This document shows positions 9,614-17,705 of a stretch of DNA of 64,000 bases, in pieces (position 1 is the first letter of the stretch; every line of letters begins with the position of its first letter). Below the pieces are notes generated by a model. The model was not told the origin of the DNA, searched no databases, and saw only the letters and a program-made list of their open reading frames with translations. The stretch lies in NCBI RefSeq assembly GCF_001598335.1, contig NZ_BCYT01000007.1, positions 104,087-168,086 on the forward strand, in the 5' to 3' direction. Source of the stretch: Sphingobium abikonense NBRC 16140. GTDB taxonomy: Bacteria; Pseudomonadota; Alphaproteobacteria; Sphingomonadales; Sphingomonadaceae. A program made the translations under genes and the position numbers.

Positions 9614-10558
9614 ATGGTAAGTTTTCTGGAATTCGAAAAGCCGATCGCGGAGCTGGAAGCGCGCATCGTGGAATTGCGCGCCACCGCGAGCGTGGGCGAC
9701 ATCAATATCGATGGCGAGATCGCGACGCTGGAGCAGCGCGCGGCCAAGCTGCTGGCCGACACCTATGCCAAGCTGACGCCGTGGCAGAAGACGCAGGTGG
9801 CGCGCCATCCCGACCGGCCGCACTTCAAGGATTATGTCGCGGGACTGTTCGACAATTTCATGCCGCTGGCCGGCGACCGCGCCTTTGCCGACGATCAGGC
9901 GATATTGGGCGGATTCGCGACGCTGGGCGAGCGCAAGGTCATGGTGATCGGCCATGAAAAGGGCGACGATACGGCAAGCCGCGTGCGCCACAATTTCGGC
10001 ATGGCCAAGCCCGAAGGCTATCGCAAGGCGATCCGCCTGATGGAACTGGCCGACCGCTTCGGCTTGCCGGTGGTGACGCTGGTCGACACGTCGGGCGCTT
10101 TCCCAGGCGTGCAGGCGGAGGAGCGCGGCCAGGCCGAAGCCATTGCGCGATCGACCGAGGCGTGCCTGAAGCTGGGCGTGCCGATGGTGGCCGCGGTGGT
10201 GGGCGAAGGCGGATCGGGCGGCGCGATTGCGCTGGCGGCCGCCAATCGCGTGCTGATGTTCGAACATGCGGTCTATTCGGTGATCTCCCCCGAAGGCTGC
10301 GCGTCGATCCTGTGGCGCACCGCCGACAAGGCGAGTGATGCGGCGACTGCGATGCAGGTGACGGCACAGCATCTGAAAGGGCTGGGCGTCATCGACCGGA
10401 TCGTGGCCGAGCCGGTGGGCGGCGCGCATCGCGAACCGGTCGAGGCGATCGCCAATCTGGGCGCGGCGATCGAGGCCGAACTGGACTCGCTCGACGCGAT
10501 GGACGCCGATGCGCTGCGCACAGACCGGGCGGACAAGTTTCTGGCGATCGGCGCCTGA
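9614..10558 (+). CDS. accA: Acetyl-CoA carboxylase carboxyltransferase subunit alpha AccA
   Basis: This 314-residue subunit forms, with AccD, the carboxyltransferase that moves the carboxyl group from carboxybiotin to acetyl-CoA in the first step of fatty acid synthesis. It begins with the family hallmark SFLEFEKPI, and contains the crotonase-fold Gly-rich segments [12 protein letters not shown] and [15 protein letters not shown]. It starts 12 nt after xerD, so it is probably in the same operon. Confidence 0.97.
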   Translation: MVSFLEFEKPIAELEARIVELRATASVGDINIDGEIATLEQRAAKLLADTYAKLTPWQKTQVARHPDRPHFKDYVAGLFDNFMPLAGDRAFADDQAILGGFATLGERKVMVIGHEKGDDTASRVRHNFGMAKPEGYRKAIRLMELADRFGLPVVTLVDTSGAFPGVQAEERGQAEAIARSTEACLKLGVPMVAAVVGEGGSGGAIALAAANRVLMFEHAVYSVISPEGCASILWRTADKASDAATAMQVTAQHLKGLGVIDRIVAEPVGGAHREPVEAIANLGAAIEAELDSLDAMDADALRTDRADKFLAIGA

Positions 10559-10643
10559 TCGCCTGACGACATTTTCACGGAACGTCCCGCCGGGGTTGCT
10601 TGTTACGTCAGGGTAATGGCGTAACTTCCAGGGGTGAGGGTGT

Positions 10644-12116
10644 ATGAAGTGGACTTTGGCGCTGGGCGGCACCGGCGCGGCGCTGGCGATGGCTTTGAGC
10701 GCGCCGGCGGTGATCGGGCAGCAGCGGGCAATCCGCACCGTGTCGTCGATCAGTCAGCAAGACAAGGCGTCGGGCGCAAAGCAACATCCTGAATTGCTGA
10801 GGGAATTTGGCGGTCCCTATGCCGGGCCGCAGGCGCGCTATGTCGAGACGGTGGGGCGGCGCATTGCCGTGCAGTCGGGCCTGTCCAATGCGCAGAGCGA
10901 CTTCACCGTCACCTTGCTCAATTCCCCGGTCAACAACGCCTTCGCGATCCCCGGCGGCTATGTCTATGTGACGCGGCAGTTGATGGCGCTGATGAATGAC
11001 GAGGCCGAACTGGCGGGCGTGCTGGGCCATGAGGTCGGCCATGTCGCCGCGCAGCATGGGCAGAGGCGGCAGAAGACGGCGCAGCGCAACGCGATTGGCG
11101 GCGCATTGTTGCAGGTGCTGACTGGCGCGTTGCTGGGCGATTCGGGCTTTGCCGGGCTGATCCAGCGGGGCATCGGCACGGGCAGCCAATTGCTGACGCT
11201 CAAATTTTCGCGCAGCCAGGAATATGAGGCGGATGACCTGGGCATCCGATATCTGGCGGCGGGCGGCTATGATCCGCGCGCCCTGTCCGACATGCTGGCG
11301 TCGCTGGCGGCGCAGAGCAATCTCGACGCGCGGGTGGCGGGCAGCGCGCGTTCCATGCCGGAATGGGCGAGCACCCACCCCGACCCCGCATCGCGCGTCG
11401 ACCGCGCGGCGCGCGAGGCGCAGGCCACGCGGTCGACCAGCACGACGCGCAATCGCGACGTGTTTCTCGCCGCGCTGGATGGCGTGCTCTATGGCGACGA
11501 TCCCAAGCAGGGGGTGATCGACGGCAACCGGTTCCGGCACCCCGATCTGCGGCTGAGCTTTGCCGCGCCGAGCGGGTTCGGGATGGAAAATGGCAGCGAT
11601 GCCGTGTCGATCACGGGGTCCGGCGGGCAGGCGCAATTCGGGACGGCCGCCTATCGCGGCGATTTGAGCGCCTATATCGACAGCGTCTTTGCCGCCCTGG
11701 GCGATGGCAAGGGCGTGCCGGGCGGGTCGGTGAGCCGCACGACGATCAACGGCATTCCGGCCGCATGGCGGACGGTGCGGGCGACCAGCCAGTCGAGCCA
11801 GGTGGATGCAACGGTGTTTGCCTATGATTTTGGTGGCGGCAAGGCCTATCACTTCCTGCTGCTGACGCCGGCGGGGCGGGGCATTGGCCCCTTCACGTCC
11901 ATGGTGCAGTCGGTGGAGCGGCTGTCGGCGAAGGATGCGGCGGCGATCAAGCCGCGCCGGATCGACGTAGTGACGGTGAAGGCGGGCGACACGGTTCAGT
12001 CCTTGAGCCGGCGCATGGCCTATGGCGATCTTCAACTGGAACGGTTCCTGACGATCAACGCGCTGGACGCCAATGCGACGCTGCGGCCGGGGCAGAAGGT
12101 CAAGATCGTCGTCTGA
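10644..12116 (+). CDS. M48-family zinc metalloprotease with LysM domain
   Basis: This is a 490-residue exported protease of the BepA/LoiP-like M48 group, presumed to act in envelope quality control. A signal peptide covers about residues 1-25. The zinc motif HEVGH is at 129-133 and the third ligand Glu lies in EYEADDLGIRY (about 193). The C-terminal 50 residues form a LysM peptidoglycan-binding domain (VKAGDTVQSLSRRM ... LRPGQKV). It is followed by a perfect intrinsic terminator. A gap of about 85 nt from accA suggests its own promoter. Confidence 0.9.
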   Translation: MKWTLALGGTGAALAMALSAPAVIGQQRAIRTVSSISQQDKASGAKQHPELLREFGGPYAGPQARYVETVGRRIAVQSGLSNAQSDFTVTLLNSPVNNAFAIPGGYVYVTRQLMALMNDEAELAGVLGHEVGHVAAQHGQRRQKTAQRNAIGGALLQVLTGALLGDSGFAGLIQRGIGTGSQLLTLKFSRSQEYEADDLGIRYLAAGGYDPRALSDMLASLAAQSNLDARVAGSARSMPEWASTHPDPASRVDRAAREAQATRSTSTTRNRDVFLAALDGVLYGDDPKQGVIDGNRFRHPDLRLSFAAPSGFGMENGSDAVSITGSGGQAQFGTAAYRGDLSAYIDSVFAALGDGKGVPGGSVSRTTINGIPAAWRTVRATSQSSQVDATVFAYDFGGGKAYHFLLLTPAGRGIGPFTSMVQSVERLSAKDAAAIKPRRIDVVTVKAGDTVQSLSRRMAYGDLQLERFLTINALDANATLRPGQKVKIVV

Positions 12117-12136
12117 GGCCCGATCAGGACAATATA

Positions 12137-12171
12137 AAAGGGCGGCGGACATGGTGTCCGCCGCCCTTTTT
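12137..12171 (+). terminator. Intrinsic terminator after the M48 protease gene
   Basis: A near-perfect hairpin, gggcggcggac / gtccgccgccc around a 4-nt loop, is followed at once by a run of five T. A run of A precedes the stem, so it could also terminate the pilin transcript coming from the other side. Confidence 0.9.
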
Positions 12172-12191
12172 CAATCAGTCAGTGTCGCGAC

Positions 12192-12356
12192 TTACTGGTC
12201 CAGGTTGTCGCTGACGCTGTTGAAGGTGTTCTTGAGGTTGCCACCCAGGCTGGTCATGGCGCCGATGGCGGCGACAGCGATAAGCGCGGCGATCAGGCCG
12301 TATTCAATCGCGGTGGCACCCTTTTCATTCTTCAGCATCTTACGGACGAACTGCAT
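12192..12356 (-). CDS. flp: Flp family type IVb pilin
   Basis: This is a 54-residue pilin precursor. After a short leader (MQFVRKMLKNEKG) comes the class IVb pilin consensus ATAIEYGLIAALIAVAA, with prepilin peptidase cleavage expected between Gly and Ala and Glu5 of the mature chain present. A hydrophobic helix of about 20 residues leads to a short polar tail ending NLDQ. Tad/Flp pili mediate surface attachment; no tad secretion genes are in the window, so the subunit is an orphan here. A second, different pilin gene lies 140 nt upstream on the same strand. Confidence 0.9.
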   Translation of the reverse strand: MQFVRKMLKNEKGATAIEYGLIAALIAVAAIGAMTSLGGNLKNTFNSVSDNLDQ

Positions 12357-12495
12357 TTCATGTCTCCTTGATGGACATACGCACTAAAACTACCCCGCCG
12401 CCCCCGTTTGATTTGTTCGTGGTCAGCGATGACCGAACTACCGTCTTTCGGTTGAAAATTGTTTAATGGTCGTCGGGACTGTAAAAATCTTATGG

Positions 12496-12681
12496 TTAAG
12501 CGTTGGTAACCTTATTATCGACGTCGTCCCACATATGGATGGTTCGTTCAGCGACGTTGGACAAAGCGACCAGCATGGCGAGCACGATCATCGCGAGGAT
12601 GAGGCCATATTCGACCGCCGTGGCACCGCGTTCGCATTTGATGAGCCCCTGTCGGGCGATGATGTCGATAAGCCCGCGCAT
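12496..12681 (-). CDS. Flp-type pilin-like protein, divergent copy
   Basis: This is a 61-residue protein with a longer leader (MRGLIDIIARQGLIKCERG) then ATAVEYGLILAMIVLAML, the Flp consensus with Glu5. Its tail is longer and charged (TIHMWDDVDNKVTNA), unlike the neighbouring pilin. The leader contains a Cys. It may be a minor pilin or pseudopilin of the Tad apparatus. The start is the Met closest to a plausible leader; the frame stays open further upstream, but that extension overlaps the divergent Nudix gene. Confidence 0.8.
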   Translation of the reverse strand: MRGLIDIIARQGLIKCERGATAVEYGLILAMIVLAMLVALSNVAERTIHMWDDVDNKVTNA

Positions 12682-12766
12682 GCGTTTCCCCAGTTCGCTA
12701 CAGACAGTCCCGGACAGATGTGTAAAGCGGGGAGGGTTAACAAATAGCCCTTGAGTATCCCCTGAA

Positions 12767-13174
12767 ATGACGTCTTTTTCTCCCCTGCTGGTGGTCGCTG
12801 TCGCTTTGGTGGACGCCGAGGGGCGGGTATTGTTGCAGCAGCGCCCGCCGGGTAAGCCCATGGCGGGCCTGTGGGAATTTCCCGGCGGCAAGGTGGAGGC
12901 GGGGGAAACGCCCGAAGCCGCGCTGGTGCGCGAACTGGAGGAAGAACTGGGTATCGCGACGCAGGAAAGCTGCCTGGCGCCCGCGAGTTTCGCCAGCGAA
13001 GCGCTGGGCGACCGGCATTTGCTGCTGCTGCTTTATGTCTGCCGCAAATGGCGGGGGGTGCCCGAGGCGCGCCATGCGACCGCGCTCAGCTGGAAGCGGC
13101 CGGCGCAGATGTATGCGCTGAACATGCCGCCTGCGGACCTGCCGCTGATCGGGTTGCTCGACGCCTTGCTGTAA
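12767..13174 (+). CDS. Nudix hydrolase, MutT-like (8-oxo-dGTP diphosphatase)
   Basis: This 135-residue enzyme probably hydrolyses oxidised nucleoside triphosphates and keeps 8-oxo-dGTP out of DNA. The Nudix box is complete at about residues 40-62: GG, five residues on to Glu, then RELEEELGI. The family signature RPPGKPMAGLWEFPGGK precedes it. It is a single-gene unit, divergent from the pilin genes. MutT is the most likely role but other Nudix substrates are possible. Confidence 0.88.
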   Translation: MTSFSPLLVVAVALVDAEGRVLLQQRPPGKPMAGLWEFPGGKVEAGETPEAALVRELEEELGIATQESCLAPASFASEALGDRHLLLLLYVCRKWRGVPEARHATALSWKRPAQMYALNMPPADLPLIGLLDALL

Positions 13175-13178
13175 CGAC

Positions 13179-13217
13179 AAAGGGAGCGCGCCTTGTCCAG
13201 GCACGCCCCCTTTTAGA
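13179..13217 (+). terminator. Probable terminator after the Nudix gene
   Basis: A stem of aaaggg-gcg-gcc with matching ggc-cgc-ccttt (two mismatches) is followed by a short T-containing stretch a few nt after the mutT-like stop. Confidence 0.45.
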
Positions 13218-13249
13218 GCGCCGAGCGTAAAAATCGGGATCACTTATTT

Positions 13250-13350
13250 CCGTTCGCCCTGAGTAGTCGCTGAGCCTGTCGAAGCGGCGTATCGAAGGGT
13301 CCTTCGATACAGGCCCTCGACGAGCTCGGTCCTTACTCAGGACGAACGGG
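13250..13350. repeat. Intergenic palindromic repeat of sphingomonad type
   Basis: About 100 nt carry outer arms ccgttcgccctgagta and tactcaggacgaacgg (one mismatch) around inner pairs such as tatcgaaggg/ccttcgata and the words gcctgtcgaag and ctcgacgagctc. This composition is typical of dispersed REP/BIME-like repeats in sphingomonads. It lies between the Nudix gene and the convergent bfr gene and may act as a transcript-end structure. Confidence 0.75.
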
Positions 13351-13394
13351 TCAGATTTATGGCTCGATGCTCCAGCTGCGCGTCGGAGCCGCGA

Positions 13395-13874
13395 TCAGTC
13401 CTCGACGGGTCGGCTTTGCAGCTGGATATAATTCTGGATGCCCATGCGTTCGATCATTTCGAACTGGGTTTCCAGCGTGTCGACATGCTCCTCCTCGCTC
13501 TTGAGGATATAGTCGAACAGGTCGCGGCTGACGAAATCGCGGATCGATTCGCAATGGGCGATCGCTTCGCGTAGAACCGGCAGCGCCTCATATTCCAGCT
13601 CAAGATCGGCTTTCAGGATTTCCTCCACCGTCTCGCCGATCTTGAGGCGGCCGAGCAGCTGGAAATTGGGCAAGCCGTCGAGGAACAGGATGCGCTCCGC
13701 CAGCTTGTCGGCATGCTTCATCTCGTCGATGGATTCTTCATATTCGAACTTGGCGAGCTTCTTGACGCCCCAATGGTCGAGCATGCGGTAATGGAGGAAA
13801 TATTGGTTGATCGCGGTCAGCTCATTCTTGAGGACCTCGTTCAGATATTCGATGACCTTGGCGTCGCCCTTCAT
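13395..13874 (-). CDS. bfr: Bacterioferritin
   Basis: This is a 159-residue four-helix iron-storage protein that assembles into a 24-subunit haem-containing cage. It starts [21 protein letters not shown]. Ferroxidase residues are visible: Glu18, Glu51 and His54 in the first pair of helices ([13 protein letters not shown] also holds the axial haem Met52), and Glu94, Glu127 and His130 in the second ([10 protein letters not shown]). Bacterioferritin-associated ferredoxin is encoded upstream on the same strand about 150 nt away. Confidence 0.95.
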   Translation of the reverse strand: MKGDAKVIEYLNEVLKNELTAINQYFLHYRMLDHWGVKKLAKFEYEESIDEMKHADKLAERILFLDGLPNFQLLGRLKIGETVEEILKADLELEYEALPVLREAIAHCESIRDFVSRDLFDYILKSEEEHVDTLETQFEMIERMGIQNYIQLQSRPVED

Positions 13875-14021
13875 GGCGCTATACTCCGAATTGCGGGAAC
13901 GGAGCGACTATAGCGGGGCGGATAGCGGCTGTTAAGCTGAAAAACCGCAGAAATCAGCCATTTATTGCGATGCTATTGCTTCGGGTTCGCGCGCATGGGC
14001 TGCGCATGATTTGCATTTGTG

Positions 14022-14192
14022 TCAGGCGGACGCGCGCTCGGCCGCGATGATCGTGCGGGCGAAGGATACGCACTGGCCGCATTTGGGGCGGCGGCCATAT
14101 TGAGCATAGGCGCTGCATGGCGTGTCCGCGCCGTTGCGCGCGGCTTCCCGCACGTCCTTTTCCCGAATGGCATTACAAACGCAGACGACCAT
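14022..14192 (-). CDS. bfd: Bacterioferritin-associated ferredoxin Bfd
   Basis: This 56-residue [2Fe-2S] protein delivers electrons to bacterioferritin for iron release. The four Cys pattern of the BFD fold is present: CVC near residues 4-6 and, after a spacer, CGQC at about 38-41. It is translated as VVCVCNAI ... KCGQCVSFAR. It is too short for a standard ORF list. It lies upstream of bfr on the same strand; the two are probably iron-regulated, but I see no clear Fur or Irr box. Confidence 0.9.
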   Translation of the reverse strand: MVVCVCNAIREKDVREAARNGADTPCSAYAQYGRRPKCGQCVSFARTIIAAERASA

Positions 14193-14252
14193 ATGCGATG
14201 CTCTCCAGTGTGACGGAGAGATAGCCTATATGATAATAGGTCGCAATAGTAA

Positions 14253-15473
14253 TCAGCTGCTCTTGCGAATCTTTTGCGGTTGCGCGCGAACCAGGCTGCG
14301 CCATAGCCATTCAGCGGGGCCAATGGCGAATCGATTGGCATAGGGTTGCGACCAGAGCAGCATCGCCGCCCAGCCCACGGCGACGAACAGCGGCAGCGCG
14401 CCGAGCGGGACATGGGCGAAATTGCCAAGGCCCCAGCCGTAGAAGATGGTGGTCATGAGAAGGCTGGTGCCCAGATAATTGCTGAGCGCGAGGCGGCCGG
14501 CAGCGCCCAGGCGCGAGGCGAGGGGATGGCCGGGATTGCGGGTGAAGAGCCAGAGGATGAGCGCGGCCCAGCCAACGCTCAGCGGCACGCGGAAGGGGAA
14601 AGACCAGGCAAGCGCGGTGCCGAGCGCCGGCAGCGCGGCAAAGCCGCTGACCCAGACCCATGCCGCCAGCGCGATCATCGGCGGCACGCCGATCAGGAAG
14701 CAATGGCGGGCGGTGCGGCGATATTGATCCGCATCCCAGCGGCCGGTGAGAAAGCCGCTTTTGAGCATGGCCATGCCAAGCAGCATGAAGCCGAGCGTTT
14801 CGAGCGCGCTGAGCATGAAGCCCAGCGACCAGCTGCGCGGCAGATCGACGATCTTGTGCGACAGGATGGAGAGGAAATCGCCGCGGTACAGGGCGATTTC
14901 GCGTTGGACCACGGGGCTGGCGGGGTCGGACAGGCTGGCGGCGAAGGAGGCGAAACCCGCTGTGCCGCCGCTGGCGTGGCTCCAGGCGTAGAAGGACGCG
15001 ACATAGCCGGCGACGAGCAGGAAATGCAGCAGGAAGAACAGGAATGCGGCCTTGACCAGCTGCATCGGGTCGCGATGGACGAAGCGCAGCGCGGCAAGCC
15101 CGACGAGCGCATAGAGCGTCAATATGTCGCCCCACCAGAGCAGCAGATAATGCGCCGCGCCAATGACGAACAGCCAGCCCGCGCGGACCATCTGGGTGCG
15201 GGCGCCGTTGCGCCCGGCCATCTCCTCCCGGTCGATCAGCAGCAGCATCGATGCGCCGAACAGCATTGCGAACAGCCCGCGCATCTTGCCATCGACCAGG
15301 ATCAGGCTGGTCGCCCAGAAGGCGATGTCGCCTGCACTGAGCGGACCGGCGGCGGCCGGATCGATATAGGCGCTTTGCGGCTGGGCGAAGGCGGTGATGT
15401 TCATCCACAATATGCCCATGACCGCGCAGCCGCGCAGAACGTCCATGGCGGGAATGCGGGAGGATGGGGGCAT
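14253..15473 (-). CDS. DUF418 family membrane protein
   Basis: This is a 406-residue polytopic membrane protein. It begins with MDVLRGCAVMGILWMNITAF, the N-terminal signature of the DUF418 family, and carries about ten hydrophobic segments. The C-terminal half has the family segment FRVPLSVGWAALILW and a membrane region with SNYLGTSLLMT. The function is unknown; some relatives have acyltransferase-3-like folds. It is divergent from the methyltransferase gene. Confidence 0.85.
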   Translation of the reverse strand: MPPSSRIPAMDVLRGCAVMGILWMNITAFAQPQSAYIDPAAAGPLSAGDIAFWATSLILVDGKMRGLFAMLFGASMLLLIDREEMAGRNGARTQMVRAGWLFVIGAAHYLLLWWGDILTLYALVGLAALRFVHRDPMQLVKAAFLFFLLHFLLVAGYVASFYAWSHASGGTAGFASFAASLSDPASPVVQREIALYRGDFLSILSHKIVDLPRSWSLGFMLSALETLGFMLLGMAMLKSGFLTGRWDADQYRRTARHCFLIGVPPMIALAAWVWVSGFAALPALGTALAWSFPFRVPLSVGWAALILWLFTRNPGHPLASRLGAAGRLALSNYLGTSLLMTTIFYGWGLGNFAHVPLGALPLFVAVGWAAMLLWSQPYANRFAIGPAEWLWRSLVRAQPQKIRKSS

Positions 15474-15530
15474 GGGGAAATCCTTGAAGATGCTGGTCAG
15501 CGGCGAACGGCTCTGCCAAGGGGCCTAGCC

Positions 15531-16298
15531 ATGAACGAGGGGCGCAAGCAACGGATAAGCGATGCATTCGGCGCGGCGGCGACGCATTATGACGATCATG
15601 CCGGGCCGCAGCGCTTCGCCGCGCGGCTGGTGGCGGACCTGGCGCAGCGGCAACGCCCGAGTGGCGTCGTGCGCATATTGGAGATTGGCTGCGGCACCGG
15701 ATTGCTGACCCGCGACATTCAGGCGCGCTGGCCCGGCGCGCAGCTGGTCGTGACCGACCTGTCGCCCGCTATGCTCGACCGGGCGGCGGCGCAGGGGCTG
15801 GTGGGCGGCACATTCCTGGCGATGGACGGGGAATCGCCGCCGTTCGAGGGGCCGTGGTTCGACCTTATCCTGTCCAGCCTGGCCTTCCAGTGGTTTGACG
15901 ATCTGCCGGGCGCGATCGGGCGGCTGGCGAGCCTGCTGACGCCGGGCGGAAGCCTGATCTTCTCGACCATGGGGCAGGACAGTTTTGCCGCCTGGCGCGC
16001 GGCGCATGATGCGTGCGAGGTGGCGGCCGGGGTGCCGGACTATCCGTCGCTGGAGGCGGTCCGGGCGATGCTGCGGGCATATGACGACAGCTTCGCCTTT
16101 GACGAGAGGGTGCCGCTGGACTGCGGCGGCGCGCGCGGGCTGATCGCGCACCTGAAGGGCATCGGCGCGGTGGTGCCGGAAACGGGGCGCAGGCCCCTGA
16201 CGCCGGCGCAGCTGCGCGCGGCTATGGCTGCGTTCGATGCTGCGAGCGGCACGGACGCCTATCAGATTCTGTTCGGGCGGGTGACGCGCGCGGGTTGA
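15531..16298 (+). CDS. bioC: BioC-like SAM-dependent methyltransferase
   Basis: This is a 255-residue class I methyltransferase. It starts MNEGRKQRISDAFGAAATHYDDHA, the BioC-type N-terminus, and has SAM motif I ILEIGCGTG at about 49-57 and motif II/III at VVTDLSPAML. BioC methylates malonyl-ACP to start pimelate synthesis for biotin. No other biotin genes adjoin it, so the exact substrate is inferred. The frame runs far upstream antisense to the DUF418 gene; the Met at 15531 is the first sensible start. Confidence 0.72.
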   Translation: MNEGRKQRISDAFGAAATHYDDHAGPQRFAARLVADLAQRQRPSGVVRILEIGCGTGLLTRDIQARWPGAQLVVTDLSPAMLDRAAAQGLVGGTFLAMDGESPPFEGPWFDLILSSLAFQWFDDLPGAIGRLASLLTPGGSLIFSTMGQDSFAAWRAAHDACEVAAGVPDYPSLEAVRAMLRAYDDSFAFDERVPLDCGGARGLIAHLKGIGAVVPETGRRPLTPAQLRAAMAAFDAASGTDAYQILFGRVTRAG

Positions 16299-16344
16299 GG
16301 GCGCAGCGGTTGCGCGGGGGCGCGCAGACTGGCATCCAGCGGCC

Positions 16345-16881
16345 ATGTCCCATGATGATCTGACCATCAGGCGGGCGGAACCGGCCGATGCGGCCGCCCT
16401 GTCCGCGCTCAAGCTCGCCGCGTTTCGGGAGACGTTTCTCGACGGCTTCGCCATTCCCTATCCGCCCGCCGATCTGGCGCGGTTCGAGGCGGATAGCTAT
16501 GGCGAGGGGACGGTGGCGCGCGAACTGGCTGCGCCCGATCATGCGACCTGGGTGGCGCAGGCGCGCGACGGGCGGCTGCTCGCCTATGCCCATGCCGGCC
16601 CTTGCAAATTGCCGCACCCGCAGGCGTCGGCGGCGCAGGGGGAATTATACCAGCTCTATGCGCTCAATGCCGCGCAGGGCCGGGGCGTGGGCCGGGCGCT
16701 GATGGAGGCGGCGCAGGGCTTGCTGGCGCAAGCCTTTCCCGGTCCGCAATGGCTGGGCGTATGGTCCGGCAACGCGCTGGCGCAGGCCTTCTACGCCAAG
16801 CGCGGCTTTGAGAAGGTCGGCGATTACGGGTTCAAGGTTGGCGACTGGACCGATGCGGAGTTCATCTACCGGCGCGGGTGA
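16345..16881 (+). CDS. GNAT family N-acetyltransferase
   Basis: This 178-residue single-domain GNAT protein has the acetyl-CoA binding motif A, QGRGVGRALMEAA (about residues 112-124), and the following motif B region with AQAFYAKRGFEKVG. It starts just downstream of the methyltransferase gene. The substrate is unknown. Confidence 0.85.
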   Translation: MSHDDLTIRRAEPADAAALSALKLAAFRETFLDGFAIPYPPADLARFEADSYGEGTVARELAAPDHATWVAQARDGRLLAYAHAGPCKLPHPQASAAQGELYQLYALNAAQGRGVGRALMEAAQGLLAQAFPGPQWLGVWSGNALAQAFYAKRGFEKVGDYGFKVGDWTDAEFIYRRG

Positions 16882-17006
16882 TTGCGCGGGGTGGGGTCAA
16901 ATTTTCGGCGTCGGAAATCTCATGCAATGTGAGATTTAACCACTAGCGATAAACTTCAAAAAATCCGCGTAATTTCCAGTTGAGAAGAGGCTGATATCAT
17001 AAAATT

Positions 17007-17630
17007 CTACTGTCCAGGCTCATAGGATAACACTTGCAGATCGGGACTTCCCTGCCTTAAATAATTGAGTGTATTAGAATCTACATAAATCGTGCATTTA
17101 AAAATTTCACAGCTTCTTATATCGCAATTCTGTAGCCCAGTGGCAGCATAGGCTGGTATATTTTTATGGGTATTCAGTAATACAAAATCACAATTATGAA
17201 AATTGTTTCTGACTATAGTGTTGTCTAAAAGAAGTATCAAATTCGCTGGACCAACCAATTCGCAACTATAAAAGCGTTTATTCCGAATTAAATTGGAAAC
17301 GGGATGGGCAATATCGAGCAGTTTTATCCGACGGTTTTCAAAATACTCCGAAAGCGGATTTATATCTTCAGCGTCTTTTGACCATTTAATAGTCGCTTTT
17401 GCTGACGCGATTGTTTCCCATGCGAGGGCACCAGCAAAAATGATAACGGAAATGAGAAATGCCGCTAACAGGCCAATGCCCACCCAAGCGACCAGACCAT
17501 AGGGTTTCAATGCTTCGGACCAGCTGCCTACCCAACCCGTAAAAGTCCCGCCTACGAAGCTAATCACTATTGGCCAAAGATTTTTGACGCTGCTTGCTAT
17601 TGCTAGAACTTGACTTGTTTTCTTTAGCAA
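17007..17630 (-). CDS. AT-rich orphan membrane protein, pentapeptide-like C-terminus
   Basis: This is a 207-residue protein. It has two hydrophobic segments (about residues 15-36 and 46-72, an N-terminal membrane hairpin) and a C-terminal half with short repeating Cys/Asn/Phe blocks (RFYSCEL, NFHNCDF, LQNCDIRSCEIFKCTIYV) that resemble a pentapeptide or beta-helix ladder. Codon usage is much more AT-rich than neighbours, suggesting recent acquisition. It lies between a GNAT gene and purL, alone on its strand. I do not recognise a family. Confidence 0.6.
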   Translation of the reverse strand: MLKKTSQVLAIASSVKNLWPIVISFVGGTFTGWVGSWSEALKPYGLVAWVGIGLLAAFLISVIIFAGALAWETIASAKATIKWSKDAEDINPLSEYFENRRIKLLDIAHPVSNLIRNKRFYSCELVGPANLILLLDNTIVRNNFHNCDFVLLNTHKNIPAYAATGLQNCDIRSCEIFKCTIYVDSNTLNYLRQGSPDLQVLSYEPGQ

Positions 17631-17705
17631 CGATTTTGCTCCAAATCAGGATGCACCTTTTTGCCAAAAACTTCGTCGGTACACTTCCGCCGAGGATATC
17701 TTACG

